This document shows positions 53,012 to 62,308 of a stretch of DNA of 64,000 nt, one piece after another. A program made the position numbers and the translations under genes. The stretch is from the NCBI RefSeq assembly GCF_028595265.1, contig NZ_JAQQXP010000001.1, positions 1,302,001 through 1,366,000 of the forward strand, in the 5' to 3' direction. This DNA comes from Alteromonas gilva (GTDB lineage Bacteria; Pseudomonadota; Gammaproteobacteria; Enterobacterales; Alteromonadaceae). Positions within the stretch are counted from its first letter, which is position 1, and every line of letters starts with the position of its first letter. Under the pieces are notes generated by a model, which searched no databases, had not been told where the DNA came from, and saw nothing but the letters and a program-made list of their open reading frames with translations.

Positions 53012-55942
53012 TTAGTAGAACGAGTAGTTAAGGTTCAGCATGTACGAAGGACCAAACTCTCGACGCAGTGTAACTATACCGTTACCACCGATGGTTTCTT
53101 CTTTCTCATCTGTCAGGTTAACGCCCTGCAGCGAGACACGCAGCCCTTTGAGGTACTCAATACCGCTGTCTTCAAAGTCGTAGCTGATTTGCGCATCGAT
53201 TTGCGTAATTGCATCACGGGTCGCGGTTTCAATTTTGTTGGAGCCGCCGCGCTGATAGGTGGCAAACTCCGAACGGTCGGTCGCAGCTACGCGAAATTCA
53301 AAGCCATTGCGTTCATAGTAAGCTGTCAGTGATATGATCTCATCAGATTGACCCGGGATAGGCGAGCCATTGTCGAGCTCTGCATCAATAAAGGTTGCAG
53401 AACCGGCAATACCAAAGCCTTCCAGCGCATCAGCAAACATACCCAGAGGAATGTTGGCAGTCAATTCTGCGCCCTGAACGGTACCTTTAAGGCCGTCCTG
53501 GAAGTACTCAAAGTAACCAAAGTCAGGTGGTGTCGCCAGGTCGCCCGATGAATAGGCGATGTTGGCCGGACCATACAAACCGTCTTCCTGAATCACGCGG
53601 TCGTGGAACCCCGGGATAAAGTAATTGGCACCATTGTTGGTTGAGTCGTTGGTAAAGTTAATGAGTTCACGGGCATCATCTGTCCAGTTAACCAGATCTT
53701 TGTAGAACAACGCGAGCGACACGTAACCCTGATCGTCAAAGTAGTTTTCAAACGAAATATCAAAATTGTTCGCTTCGAGTGGACGCAGGCGCGGATTGCC
53801 CTGGAATTTAGACCACGGAGAACCGTATTGCTCAACCGCATCCTGACTGTTCGGAATGGCAATGAGGTCAATATTCTGGTCGAACTTTACAAAGCCTGAT
53901 GCTTTCATCTGGTCGATACGGGCGCGGCTAATCGTTTTGTTGGCGGCAAACCGTACAAAACGGTTGTCAGCCACTTCAACGCTTACGTTTAAACTCGGCA
54001 GGAAGTGATTGTATGAATCGCCATCACTCAGCGCGCAGTCAGCATCTACCTCGCCGTTGCCGTCATCGTCACAAACTGCGAAGTTTGAACCAACAACACC
54101 GATGTAACCGGTAGAGGTTTGATCAGTTTGTACATACTGTGCACCGAAATTACCGTTTACAAAGAAACCCGCCACGTCGGTTTCAAAATTAAACTTGGCA
54201 TACAGGGTGGTTACTTCTTCTTCTACAGTAAATGTATCACCTAAGCGATCCGGCTCAAGCAAACCCGCATCATTAAGGGTATATTCACCATCGCGGTAGG
54301 GGGCGAAGCCGTTGTAAGCAACAACCTGACCTAAACCAGCCCAACTAAGATCGGCTAAGCCGTTATACAGGTACTCAGCTGGGATTGCCTCAGAAAACGG
54401 GTAAGATGACGCGGTGGCAAAAAAGCCTTTGTTGTCTTTCATCTTATAGCGATCGCTGTAGTTAAAGCCAAACTTAACTTTATTAATCATGCCCCATTCA
54501 ACATACCCTTCCGTTTCTAAACGCACGGTGGTGAGTTCTTCTTCGAAGTCGGCATAGTTTAAGAAGCCGTCTTGCGCGTTCAGGTAGCTAAATGGCGTTG
54601 GGTTGCCGTTTTCGTCAGTAAATACCGTGTTAACGTCGGTGGTAAACTGGTCGGCGATATTGGCCATGCCGCCACCCCATTGCTGAGGGCCGGTAAGTTG
54701 CAGTAATGCCGGGTCTGCAAAAGCACCTAAACCCGAGCTACCAGTAAAAAATATACCGTCAGCGCTCATTTGGAACTGACGCGAACCAAACTCATCAATA
54801 GCACCGTTACGAGCCAGACCGGCGTAGGATTCGCCGCGAAGATCACGTTTTTCCGATTGGCTGTCAGCCACGTCCAACATTACCGACCAGTTGTCGTCGA
54901 TGTTGTATTTAACATTTAATCCAAAGGTTTGTAGTTCGCCGTCTTTTTGCGCCGGATCAGTTCGCAGTACCGGGTTCGCATTCACCTGTGTACCCGACAC
55001 ATTTACGCCGGTACCGGTCAACGAATCAGGATCTGCGTTGAAGGGTTCAATGAAACCGCGGATAACGCCTGAGTCAGAGTAATCAATGCTTAATGCATCG
55101 ACCACGATGTCAAGATTATCGGTAGGACGCCATTGGAAAATGGCTGATACGGTGTCACGCTCAAGTACACGGCTGTTAGCTTGGGTATCTAATCCGGTTG
55201 GTAATATCTGACCGTTGTCATTTTCGCTGTAACCCCACACACCATATTTGCGTTCGTTACGAGGAGACTCTGTGGTGGCCACAGCAACCGCTAAGCCGAT
55301 GGTGTCATCGGCAAATTTTTCTACGAATGAGAGGGCAAAGCGCTTACCCGTATTATCAAACTCAGGGTTATCTGAATCGTTTCCACCCATTTCATAAACA
55401 CCCGTCAGCGTGAGTGTTTCCTGAGCGGTTAAAGGACGGACCGTTTGTAAATCAACCGTACCACCAATTCCCTGTACCAGGAGATCCGCTTCAGTCGTTT
55501 TGTAGATGGTGGCGCCCGTCATGATTTCAGAAGGATAAAGATCGTATTCAACGCCTCGGTTGTCGCCAATACCAATTAATTCGCGCCCATTTAATGAGGT
55601 ACCGGTAAAATCTTCTTTAAAACCGCGTACTGAGATACCGGAGGTGCGCCCGCCGACCCTTTCACCGGCAAGGCCCGGCAAACGTGCTAAGGATTCGGCA
55701 ATTGAAGAGTCGGGCAGTTTACCGATATCTTCTGCAGAGATAGCTTCAACAATTGAGGCTTTGTCCATTTTAATGGCTTGCGCTCGCATTAATGAGCCAC
55801 GGATCCCTTTAACGGCGATAACTTCAACTTGTTGCTCGTCAGCCTCATTATTATTCTCTTGCGACACAGTGTGTCCTGAGTACATTGCTGATGTCACAGC
55901 CAGTGATAACAGCGCTGGTTTAAAAATGTGTTTACTCTTCAT
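53012..55942 (-). CDS. TonB-dependent receptor, probable oligosaccharide transporter
   Basis: A 976-residue outer-membrane receptor. Signal peptide (MKSKHIFKPALLSLAVTSAMYSGHTVSQ), a TonB box-like VEVIAVKG, a plug domain with the Caulobacter/Xanthomonas-type signature ISAEDIGKLPDSSIAESLARLPG and GISVRGF, then a 22-strand barrel ending LNLNYSFY. The neighbourhood of a GH97 glucosidase and a LacI regulator points to uptake of alpha-glucosides such as maltooligosaccharides. It is the first gene of the cluster, with a 530-bp upstream gap. Confidence 0.93.
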   Translation of the reverse strand: MKSKHIFKPALLSLAVTSAMYSGHTVSQENNNEADEQQVEVIAVKGIRGSLMRAQAIKMDKASIVEAISAEDIGKLPDSSIAESLARLPGLAGERVGGRTSGISVRGFKEDFTGTSLNGRELIGIGDNRGVEYDLYPSEIMTGATIYKTTEADLLVQGIGGTVDLQTVRPLTAQETLTLTGVYEMGGNDSDNPEFDNTGKRFALSFVEKFADDTIGLAVAVATTESPRNERKYGVWGYSENDNGQILPTGLDTQANSRVLERDTVSAIFQWRPTDNLDIVVDALSIDYSDSGVIRGFIEPFNADPDSLTGTGVNVSGTQVNANPVLRTDPAQKDGELQTFGLNVKYNIDDNWSVMLDVADSQSEKRDLRGESYAGLARNGAIDEFGSRQFQMSADGIFFTGSSGLGAFADPALLQLTGPQQWGGGMANIADQFTTDVNTVFTDENGNPTPFSYLNAQDGFLNYADFEEELTTVRLETEGYVEWGMINKVKFGFNYSDRYKMKDNKGFFATASSYPFSEAIPAEYLYNGLADLSWAGLGQVVAYNGFAPYRDGEYTLNDAGLLEPDRLGDTFTVEEEVTTLYAKFNFETDVAGFFVNGNFGAQYVQTDQTSTGYIGVVGSNFAVCDDDGNGEVDADCALSDGDSYNHFLPSLNVSVEVADNRFVRFAANKTISRARIDQMKASGFVKFDQNIDLIAIPNSQDAVEQYGSPWSKFQGNPRLRPLEANNFDISFENYFDDQGYVSLALFYKDLVNWTDDARELINFTNDSTNNGANYFIPGFHDRVIQEDGLYGPANIAYSSGDLATPPDFGYFEYFQDGLKGTVQGAELTANIPLGMFADALEGFGIAGSATFIDAELDNGSPIPGQSDEIISLTAYYERNGFEFRVAATDRSEFATYQRGGSNKIETATRDAITQIDAQISYDFEDSGIEYLKGLRVSLQGVNLTDEKEETIGGNGIVTLRREFGPSYMLNLNYSFY

Positions 55943-56475
55943 ATCTAGTGCCCTAACTAAAATTTATACAGCGTAATCTTGTTACATCGGTGTTAACAAT
56001 AGTTAAATATTTAATGGTGGTCAAGATTTTTCTTAATCAATTAAGTAAAATAAATTAACAATATTAATGCGGGCTTTGGGGTTGTTTTGTATGGGGTTAG
56101 TGTGAGTGGTGTATTTCGATTAAGTTTGAGGGTGCAGAAAATGCCCACGAGACACACGAGTTATCTCATAGAAGTGCTTGAATAATGATGAGAATAGTAC
56201 AAGTTTTGTGGAAAGCCAGTGCGAGGTGAACACAACATGACATAACTGCCGGGCGCGCCAGGTTCAGATGAACGTATTCAATGTTATTAAGTTGGCTTAG
56301 AGCGTTAGGTTTTGCTGTTGTTTGCAAACGACAGCGTCGGGGGGAGCGTCACCGAAGCGCAGGCGCAGGGCTAACAAAGTGTCCACACCGTGATGAAAGA
56401 CTTAACGTAATCCCATCCCTCGCGCGGGTCAATAACAAAGAAGATGAAACCTATGGTGTCAGCGCTACTGAGAGA
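55943..56475. other. Intergenic region upstream of the TonB receptor
   Basis: 533 bp with no convincing gene. The receptor-proximal part is AT-rich, with inverted CTTAAT/ATTAAG arms near 56033. A 22-bp palindrome lies at 56314-56335. A frame at 56281-56589 on the plus strand overlaps the DUF4174 gene and looks accidental. Confidence 0.4.
56314..56335. promoter_or_regulatory. 22-bp near-perfect palindrome
   Basis: The arms GCTGTTGTTTG and CAAACGACAGC are inverted repeats with one mismatched pair (T against G). It lies in the gap between the TonB receptor start and the end of the DUF4174 gene. It could be an operator or part of a degenerate repeat. Confidence 0.3.
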
Positions 56476-56871
56476 TTAATACCGGGTCATTTCAGCCCGT
56501 CGCATTGGCATTTGATCAATGTCCTGGAACACAACATCAAAATCGAGGGTGTCGTACACCCCCTTGTTGCCGCCATCCAGTCCGATTAGCAATACAGAGA
56601 CACGGCCGAGCCTTTCGTTTATTTCCCCCGACTCCATAGCCTTAACTGATTCGGGATAGCTCAGCACAGTGCCCGGCGTCACCACCTGCAGTATCAGTTT
56701 TCGTTCCTGCAGGGCGACTTGTTGTGTCTGAGCGCGCTTTAGCCAGTCTTGCGCCTGCTCCTCTGTTTCAGCCTGTGCCAGTACAACGCGGTACTGCCAT
56801 TGATATTGACCGATGCCGGCGTGTGCTTCGATACTCAATAAAATAAAGATTATCAGGATAAACGTTTTCAT
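56476..56871 (-). CDS. Secreted DUF4174 protein
   Basis: A 131-residue protein with a signal peptide (MKTFILIIFILLSIEAHA). The DUF4174 ending is clear: VLLIGLDGGNKGVYDTLDFDVVFQDIDQMPMRRAEM; the family shares the GxDGGxK and MPMRRxEM elements in a thioredoxin-like fold without the active Cys pair. I start at ATG 56871, where the signal peptide begins; the longer frame adds 19 residues. The function is unknown. Confidence 0.8.
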   Translation of the reverse strand: MKTFILIIFILLSIEAHAGIGQYQWQYRVVLAQAETEEQAQDWLKRAQTQQVALQERKLILQVVTPGTVLSYPESVKAMESGEINERLGRVSVLLIGLDGGNKGVYDTLDFDVVFQDIDQMPMRRAEMTRY

Positions 56872-57081
56872 ACTCTTGATATACGCTGCAGTGGCGAAGA
56901 AGATCGACTGCACAACACAAACGCCCATGCATCCTCGCAGCGATCGAGTAATGAGGCATAAGACTTTGCTACTGTTTAGATAGACGCAGGAAATTCACTT
57001 TTGTCACAAGCAACAAAAACCGCTACCCTGCAGCAATGATTTACAGTGTTACGATGCAAAGTTACATAGGATAAAATCAAG

Positions 57082-57438
57082 ATGGCAAACGAATTCAATG
57101 TATTGGGTAAACCATTAATGCTGTGTTGCCACAATGGCGGTTTCACGCGCGAAGGTTTTTGCTATGTACCGCAATCAGACTTTGGCAACCATAGTGTGTG
57201 TGCCGTGTTGACTGATGAGTTTTTACAATTTTCCGCCAGCCGCGGCAACGATCTGTCCACGCCAAGGCCAGAGTTTTCTTTTCCCGGTCTTAAAGCGGGT
57301 GATAAGTGGTGTTTGTGCGCCAGTCGCTGGCTGGAGGCCGAACGTGCCGGCAAGGCGCCAAAAGTCCTTCTTGAGGCCTGTAATCAAGCCTGTTTAGAAA
57401 TAGTTGATTTGGCGACGCTACAAAAGCACGCGATCTAG
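57082..57438 (+). CDS. DUF2237 protein
   Basis: A 118-residue protein matching DUF2237 along its whole length: NVLGKPLMLCCHNGGFTREGFCYV, SVCAVLTDEFLQFSASRGNDLSTPRPEF and FPGLKAGDKWCLCASRWLEA. Several conserved Cys (CC, C at 35 and 48, CLC) suggest metal binding or redox sensitivity. The biological role is unknown. It is probably monocistronic. Confidence 0.88.
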   Translation: MANEFNVLGKPLMLCCHNGGFTREGFCYVPQSDFGNHSVCAVLTDEFLQFSASRGNDLSTPRPEFSFPGLKAGDKWCLCASRWLEAERAGKAPKVLLEACNQACLEIVDLATLQKHAI

Positions 57439-57775
57439 CTAAACAAAGGACTCCTCGGGTCGGTTTTACCAACCTCTCCCCCTCAAACCTGCACAGATTG
57501 AAAGCCCGTTAATCCAACGTTTGGCGCCCGTGATTGCTAGTTTTTATATTGCTTGTATAAGCGCGAAACAGTTCTGCCAGTCCGCGGGTCTGGGTTAAAT
57601 CACTGTGACAACGCGTAACATGACGCTTAGGCGATACCATCGGCCATGACCTGTCCGTTACTGATACTGCTATGAATGTTCAGGCTTTAGTCCAGCGGAC
57701 CTCTAAACATTCACAGCCAGGCTCGACAGGCCTGGCTATTGCATGGATGAACCGCGGTAATAATTACCGTTTTTA
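57439..57775. other. Intergenic region between convergent genes
   Basis: 337 bp with no gene recognised. The only structure seen is the hairpin at 57715-57737. Confidence 0.4.
57715..57737 (-). terminator. Hairpin downstream of the serine hydrolase gene
   Basis: AGCCAGGC (57715-57722) pairs with GCCTGGCT (57730-57737) across a 7-nt loop. Neither side has a T run. Confidence 0.45.
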
Positions 57776-59356
57776 TCACTCAGATCTGGTGAAATAGGTA
57801 TCACTAAAGTTATGGCTTAGCTTTTCTTTATAGGTAAACGGGTGAAATTTAAAACCAGTTACTTGTCGCGCCGGGTTGACATCAAAGTGCATAAACGCGT
57901 CACTGGCAGCGTTTTGATTGTCCCAGCGAATGACAAACGTGTGATCTGAAAATGGTTCGAGGGTGCCGGTTAACATCGTCATCTTGTCTGAGCTTAAACG
58001 TAACTGGCCGGCCTGATTCAGGGTAATCTGCATGGTGCCATACCAGGTATCGGTAAACTCTCCGCTATAGGCCAGGGGATCGAGAACGACTTCACCGATA
58101 CCCTCTGGAACATCAAGATTGGCCAAATAGCGTTGTTCGCGCTCTGCCTGATATTCTTTTAATGTCTGTACCCAGTCAGTGGTTTCCTGCGGGGCAATAT
58201 AACTTTTAAGAATGTGCTGCATCACTGCACTGCGAGCCCCGTAGTTTGAACCGTTGTTCAACAATACAACGGCTAAGTGCAGTTTGGGAACCATCGCCAC
58301 ATAGGCCTGATAGCCAGATAAGGTACCCGTGTGCGAAATCACCTGGTAACCGTGTACATCGGCCAATCGCCAGCCTAAACCATAGGCTTTAAATAGTGTG
58401 TCATCCCACTCATCATCGGTGTCTGATACCGACAGGACAGTGCGGGCCTTGTGAATAGTCTCAACTTGCTCAGGGGTTAATATCTGCGCGCCATTTTGGC
58501 CGGTGCCTTTGTTTAACCACATTTGCAGCCATTTGAGCATACCGCTGGCATTACAGACAATGCCACCTGCTGCTGCTGACACCAGCTCAGAACCCTGGAT
58601 GCCATTGCGAGGAATAGCATAAATACCGCGTTCATCGTTGTGTCCATAACTTAATGCCACATTGTTTAAGGCGGCATCAGTTTGATCACCGGCAAAACAC
58701 TGCATATCCAATGGCGCAAAAATCTTGTCGTTAATGACCTCGGCAAAGGGTTTTTGATACAGTTTGGCAACCACTTCGCCAGCGGTAATGTACATTAAAT
58801 TACTGTAAGCATAGGCGCTACGAAAACTGCTGACTGGTGTTAAATAGCGCAGGTTATGAATAATTTCTTCGCGGCTGAAACCACTGGGCTCCGGCCATAG
58901 CATGCTGTCACCTGCGCCACTGGCGAGTCCCGAACGGTGCACCAGTAAATCCATAAGCGTAAACTCACGAGTCACCCAGGCATCCTGCATTTGGAAACCG
59001 GGCAATATATCTGTCACCCTGGTGTCCCAGCTCAGTTCAAAATCTTCAATCGCCATTGCCAATGCGGCAGCGGTAAACGCTTTTGACGTTGAAGCCAGAC
59101 GAAAATACGTGTCGGCGTTTACCGGCAATGCAGGGTCGAGCTGGCGTTGGCCAGCGCCATCGAGGTAGACCACTTCACCGTTTTTAATAATGCCAACCGC
59201 CATGCCGGGGGTGTAAAACGTTTGCAGAGCGGCATTGACGACGTTGTCGAGATTGGCTAGTCCTGCTGCGGACGACAGTTCTGGCTGCGCAGCGCAGGCT
59301 GAGGTTGTCGTCAGCATCAACGTGGCGAAAATGTGTTTGATGCGCAATGTGATCAT
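57776..59356 (-). CDS. Exported serine hydrolase, class C beta-lactamase/PBP fold
   Basis: A 526-residue protein with a signal sequence and the possible lipobox TTSAC. Active-site motifs are STSK (nucleophile Ser and Lys), YSN (AYSNLMY) and HTG (VISHTGTLSGY), as in class C beta-lactamases, DD-peptidases and esterases of this fold. The last 150 residues form a separate beta domain (DUF3471-like: YSGEFTDTWYGTMQITLNQAGQLRLSS). The extra domain and context favour a peptidase or esterase over an antibiotic-resistance enzyme. Confidence 0.88.
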   Translation of the reverse strand: MITLRIKHIFATLMLTTTSACAAQPELSSAAGLANLDNVVNAALQTFYTPGMAVGIIKNGEVVYLDGAGQRQLDPALPVNADTYFRLASTSKAFTAAALAMAIEDFELSWDTRVTDILPGFQMQDAWVTREFTLMDLLVHRSGLASGAGDSMLWPEPSGFSREEIIHNLRYLTPVSSFRSAYAYSNLMYITAGEVVAKLYQKPFAEVINDKIFAPLDMQCFAGDQTDAALNNVALSYGHNDERGIYAIPRNGIQGSELVSAAAGGIVCNASGMLKWLQMWLNKGTGQNGAQILTPEQVETIHKARTVLSVSDTDDEWDDTLFKAYGLGWRLADVHGYQVISHTGTLSGYQAYVAMVPKLHLAVVLLNNGSNYGARSAVMQHILKSYIAPQETTDWVQTLKEYQAEREQRYLANLDVPEGIGEVVLDPLAYSGEFTDTWYGTMQITLNQAGQLRLSSDKMTMLTGTLEPFSDHTFVIRWDNQNAASDAFMHFDVNPARQVTGFKFHPFTYKEKLSHNFSDTYFTRSE

Positions 59357-59498
59357 AGCGAGCCCCTGTATTATTGCTTTTTATGCCCTAAAGGCGGAAT
59401 ATTTTATTCAATTTGCAATGCACCACGGGGATTGTCAATGCATAATACGATCAAGCGTGCTGTATATGAGCCTGAATTAGTGCTATTCGATTAGTTAG

Positions 59499-60086
59499 CT
59501 ATACGGGCTTGTTCCAGACCAGTGCTTTGAAATGCTTACGGCACATAGATTCGTAGCGATCGTTGCCGCCAATTTCGACCTGCTCGCCGCTGGTGACTGC
59601 CAGGCCGTTTTCATCCATACGCACGACAAAGTTTGCTTTGCGCCCGCAATGACACACGGTCTTAAGCTCAAACAGCTTGTCGGCCCAGGCCAACAGGTAA
59701 TGACTTCCGGTAAAAGTATCACCTAAAAAGTCGGTCCGCAGGCCGTAGGCTAACACGGGTATATCCAGTTCATCGACGACTTCAATGAGCTGATACACCT
59801 GTTCTTTGGTTAAAAACTGTGCCTCATCAATAAATACGCAATCAATATATTGCTTGGCGTGCAAGGCAGAGATTGTGGCCAGTAAGTCATCGGCTTTGCT
59901 ATACAGCTGCGCGTCAGCTTGCAAGCCAATTCGCGATGCGACTTTACCGGTGCCGTAGCGATTATCAATGGCCGCGGTAAAAATAAGCGGGTTCATGCCC
60001 CGTTCGCGATAGTTATAGGCAGATTGCAGTAACGAGGTAGATTTTCCGGCATTCATTGCCGAGTAATAAAAGTAAAGTTGCGCCAT
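59499..60086 (-). CDS. tdk: Thymidine kinase
   Basis: Type II thymidine kinase making dTMP from thymidine. The P-loop is YYSAMNAGKSTSLLQ, the Walker B region is CVFIDEAQFL, and the zinc ribbon is formed by CHCGRKA and MCRKHF. The 195-residue length is typical. It lies 8 bp after the start-distal end of the GGDEF-EAL gene on the same strand, so co-transcription is likely although the functions are unrelated. Confidence 0.95.
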   Translation of the reverse strand: MAQLYFYYSAMNAGKSTSLLQSAYNYRERGMNPLIFTAAIDNRYGTGKVASRIGLQADAQLYSKADDLLATISALHAKQYIDCVFIDEAQFLTKEQVYQLIEVVDELDIPVLAYGLRTDFLGDTFTGSHYLLAWADKLFELKTVCHCGRKANFVVRMDENGLAVTSGEQVEIGGNDRYESMCRKHFKALVWNKPV

Positions 60087-60094
60087 GGTGAGGT

Positions 60095-62113
60095 TTATTT
60101 TGTCTTTTGCCAGTTAGTGTACCATTCATCGAAGTCTTTTTTCTTTAATGGGCGGGCAAATAAATACCCCTGCAGGTAGTCGACTCCCATGGTTTTCAGT
60201 AAAGATGCCTGCTCTTGCGTTTCGACACCCTCTGCAACGGTTTTGCAGCCAAACTCTTTGGCCATCAATAATGTTGCTTTTACGATAGTATCGTTGCAGT
60301 CGGTTAATTTTGTCACGAAGGATCTATCGATTTTGATGAGATCAAAATCGAGTGACTGTAATAGTTTTAATGATGAAAATCCGGTGCCGAAGTCGTCGAT
60401 AGCCACCTTAATCTGTCTTGATTTCAGTGCATTGATACGCGCAGTCAGTACCGCCGTATCGTCGGCAAAAATAGACTCGGTAACTTCCAGGTGAAGGCGC
60501 TCTGGCGATAAGCCAGAGCTGTTGAGTGCTCTGTCTACCTGGCTGATAAAGTTCTCGTTAAGCAGTTGTAATACAGACACATTAATGGATACACCAATGT
60601 TTTTATCTTCCCATTGGGCGGCATCAATACAGGCTCTGTGCATAATCCAGGTGCCGATGGCGTTAATCGCTCCGCTTTGTTCGGCTAACGGGATAAACTC
60701 ATCGGGCCGAACCCACTCGCCCTCAAATTGCCAACGGGCCAGTGCTTCAACTGCCCATAAGTCATTGGTCCTGAGGTCGATAATAGGTTGATACATCACC
60801 GATAACTGGTGTTTTTCTATCGCTTGCCAGAGGCCTTCTCTGAGTTGTTGATCGTGACGCATCTTTTCATACAATGCTTCGCTGTAGAGTCCGACTTTAC
60901 CCGGCGCGATATTTTTCTGGTGATACATCGTAAGGTCGGCCAGTTGTATCAGTGTCGCGGGATCGTCACTATCGGTGGGATACACCGCAATACCTATCGT
61001 TGCGCCAAGGGATACGTTGCTCTCGTTAATGGGGTTGAGGTTGGTTAGACTGCTGGCAATGGCAAGCGCAATAGCGCTGGCAGACTCTGCATTGGCATGA
61101 GGCAATAAAATAATGAATTCATCGCCGCCCCAACGTCCTATACAGTCAGGCTCACAATACTGAACCAATTTGGAAGACACCTCTGACAAAACGATATCTC
61201 CCGCTTTATGGCCCAGGCTGTCGTTGATTTGCTTAAAGCCGTCCAAATCGATAAACAGTACGGCCATGGAGTACTGATTGATGGCTGAATTATTGATTAA
61301 TTCATTAAAATGCAGCATAAAACCGGTTCGGTTTAATAATCCGGTCAAGGGGTCGATACTGGATAGTTTATGTAGTTCGATGGTGCGACGTTCAACTTTT
61401 TGTTCAAGACTGTTATTGGCGTTATCGAGTTTTTTATTGGCTTCAATTAATTCCTTATTAACCCGGTCGACTTCGTTACGCTCTTGCCGCATTAACGCAA
61501 CCAGCTCCTCTTTTTGATATTTGATATCAATAGCCTGACATATAAATTTATTGGCTTTTTTGGCGGCATTTAACATTGCTAACCAAAATACGATTCCCAG
61601 CATGCCGATGAGGTTAAAGTCTTCATGAGAATCAAACACAGCGCGCAGCGACAGGGGCAAAATCATCAGGGTAGTGTAAAGCATCACGAGCGGCAGGTGC
61701 GGGGCTAAAATGGTTGCCGCGCCGCCAGCCATCGCCGATATGATGATCATAGCGGTGGTTAGTTCAGGCAGTGTCATGTAAGGGTATAAGCTCACTACGT
61801 AGGTGGCCCAGAGACATGCAGTGATGGTGGCGCCACTGATGAACCTGAAAAGTGGCCATCGCGCGTTATACTGACCTTTCCTCAGGCGCAAAAACCAGTA
61901 GGCACTGTCGAATCCGCGGATCAGGCATACTACAACCATTAACACCCAAATTGTTAATTTAATATTGTTCTTAACCGGAGTACCAAAACCAAATGCCAGT
62001 ACGCTAACGCCTAACAACGTTACAATAAGACCGCTAAAGCTGTTTCGGTAGAGTAACTCAACAACTTCCCTTGTCTTTGAGTAAAGCACCTGGGGTTCTG
62101 GAGATTGGGGCAT
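60095..62113 (-). CDS. GGDEF-EAL c-di-GMP signalling protein with membrane sensor
   Basis: A 672-residue protein: about seven membrane helices to residue 190, a coiled coil (ELIEANKKLDNANNSLEQKVERR), a GGDEF domain with intact GGDEF (IGRWGGDEF) and DLDGFKQINDSLGHKAGD, then an EAL domain with VEALARW, DDFGTGFSSLKLLQSLDFDLIKIDRSF and KTVAEGVET. Both catalytic sets look complete. The I-site position reads CEPD, without the Arg, so product inhibition is probably lost. Whether it makes or degrades c-di-GMP in the cell cannot be read from sequence. Confidence 0.92.
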   Translation of the reverse strand: MPQSPEPQVLYSKTREVVELLYRNSFSGLIVTLLGVSVLAFGFGTPVKNNIKLTIWVLMVVVCLIRGFDSAYWFLRLRKGQYNARWPLFRFISGATITACLWATYVVSLYPYMTLPELTTAMIIISAMAGGAATILAPHLPLVMLYTTLMILPLSLRAVFDSHEDFNLIGMLGIVFWLAMLNAAKKANKFICQAIDIKYQKEELVALMRQERNEVDRVNKELIEANKKLDNANNSLEQKVERRTIELHKLSSIDPLTGLLNRTGFMLHFNELINNSAINQYSMAVLFIDLDGFKQINDSLGHKAGDIVLSEVSSKLVQYCEPDCIGRWGGDEFIILLPHANAESASAIALAIASSLTNLNPINESNVSLGATIGIAVYPTDSDDPATLIQLADLTMYHQKNIAPGKVGLYSEALYEKMRHDQQLREGLWQAIEKHQLSVMYQPIIDLRTNDLWAVEALARWQFEGEWVRPDEFIPLAEQSGAINAIGTWIMHRACIDAAQWEDKNIGVSINVSVLQLLNENFISQVDRALNSSGLSPERLHLEVTESIFADDTAVLTARINALKSRQIKVAIDDFGTGFSSLKLLQSLDFDLIKIDRSFVTKLTDCNDTIVKATLLMAKEFGCKTVAEGVETQEQASLLKTMGVDYLQGYLFARPLKKKDFDEWYTNWQKTK

Positions 62114-62260
62114 AGTGGCTTACTGCTAATAATCAATATTTGAATAGGGAGCGTAGTAGCCAGCATTGGTGTCCCGATGGGCTATAAACGCCACGCAATG
62201 ATTCGACAGTGTTATGTTTTAGGCTCGATTTTGCAAGCGCTTTTATTGGGCAGCAGATAT

Positions 62261-62288
62261 AAAAAAGCCGGGTAATGATTTACCCGGC
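62261..62288 (-). terminator. Intrinsic terminator of the second fadE
   Basis: GCCGGGTAA (62267-62275) pairs with TTACCCGGC (62280-62288), and on the minus strand it is followed by TTTTTT. It ends transcription of the gene at 62309. Confidence 0.85.
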
Positions 62289-62308
62289 CAGTGTGCTTCG
62301 CTGCGCTG

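Noticed and set aside
56281..56589. 102-residue plus-strand frame upstream of the TonB receptor
   Set aside because: It overlaps the DUF4174 gene, whose C-terminal signature is clear, and its composition looks like translated noncoding DNA.
57776..59356. AmpC-type antibiotic-resistance beta-lactamase
   Set aside because: The protein is about 150 residues longer, with a C-terminal DUF3471-like domain and no ampR gene, which fits an esterase or peptidase better.
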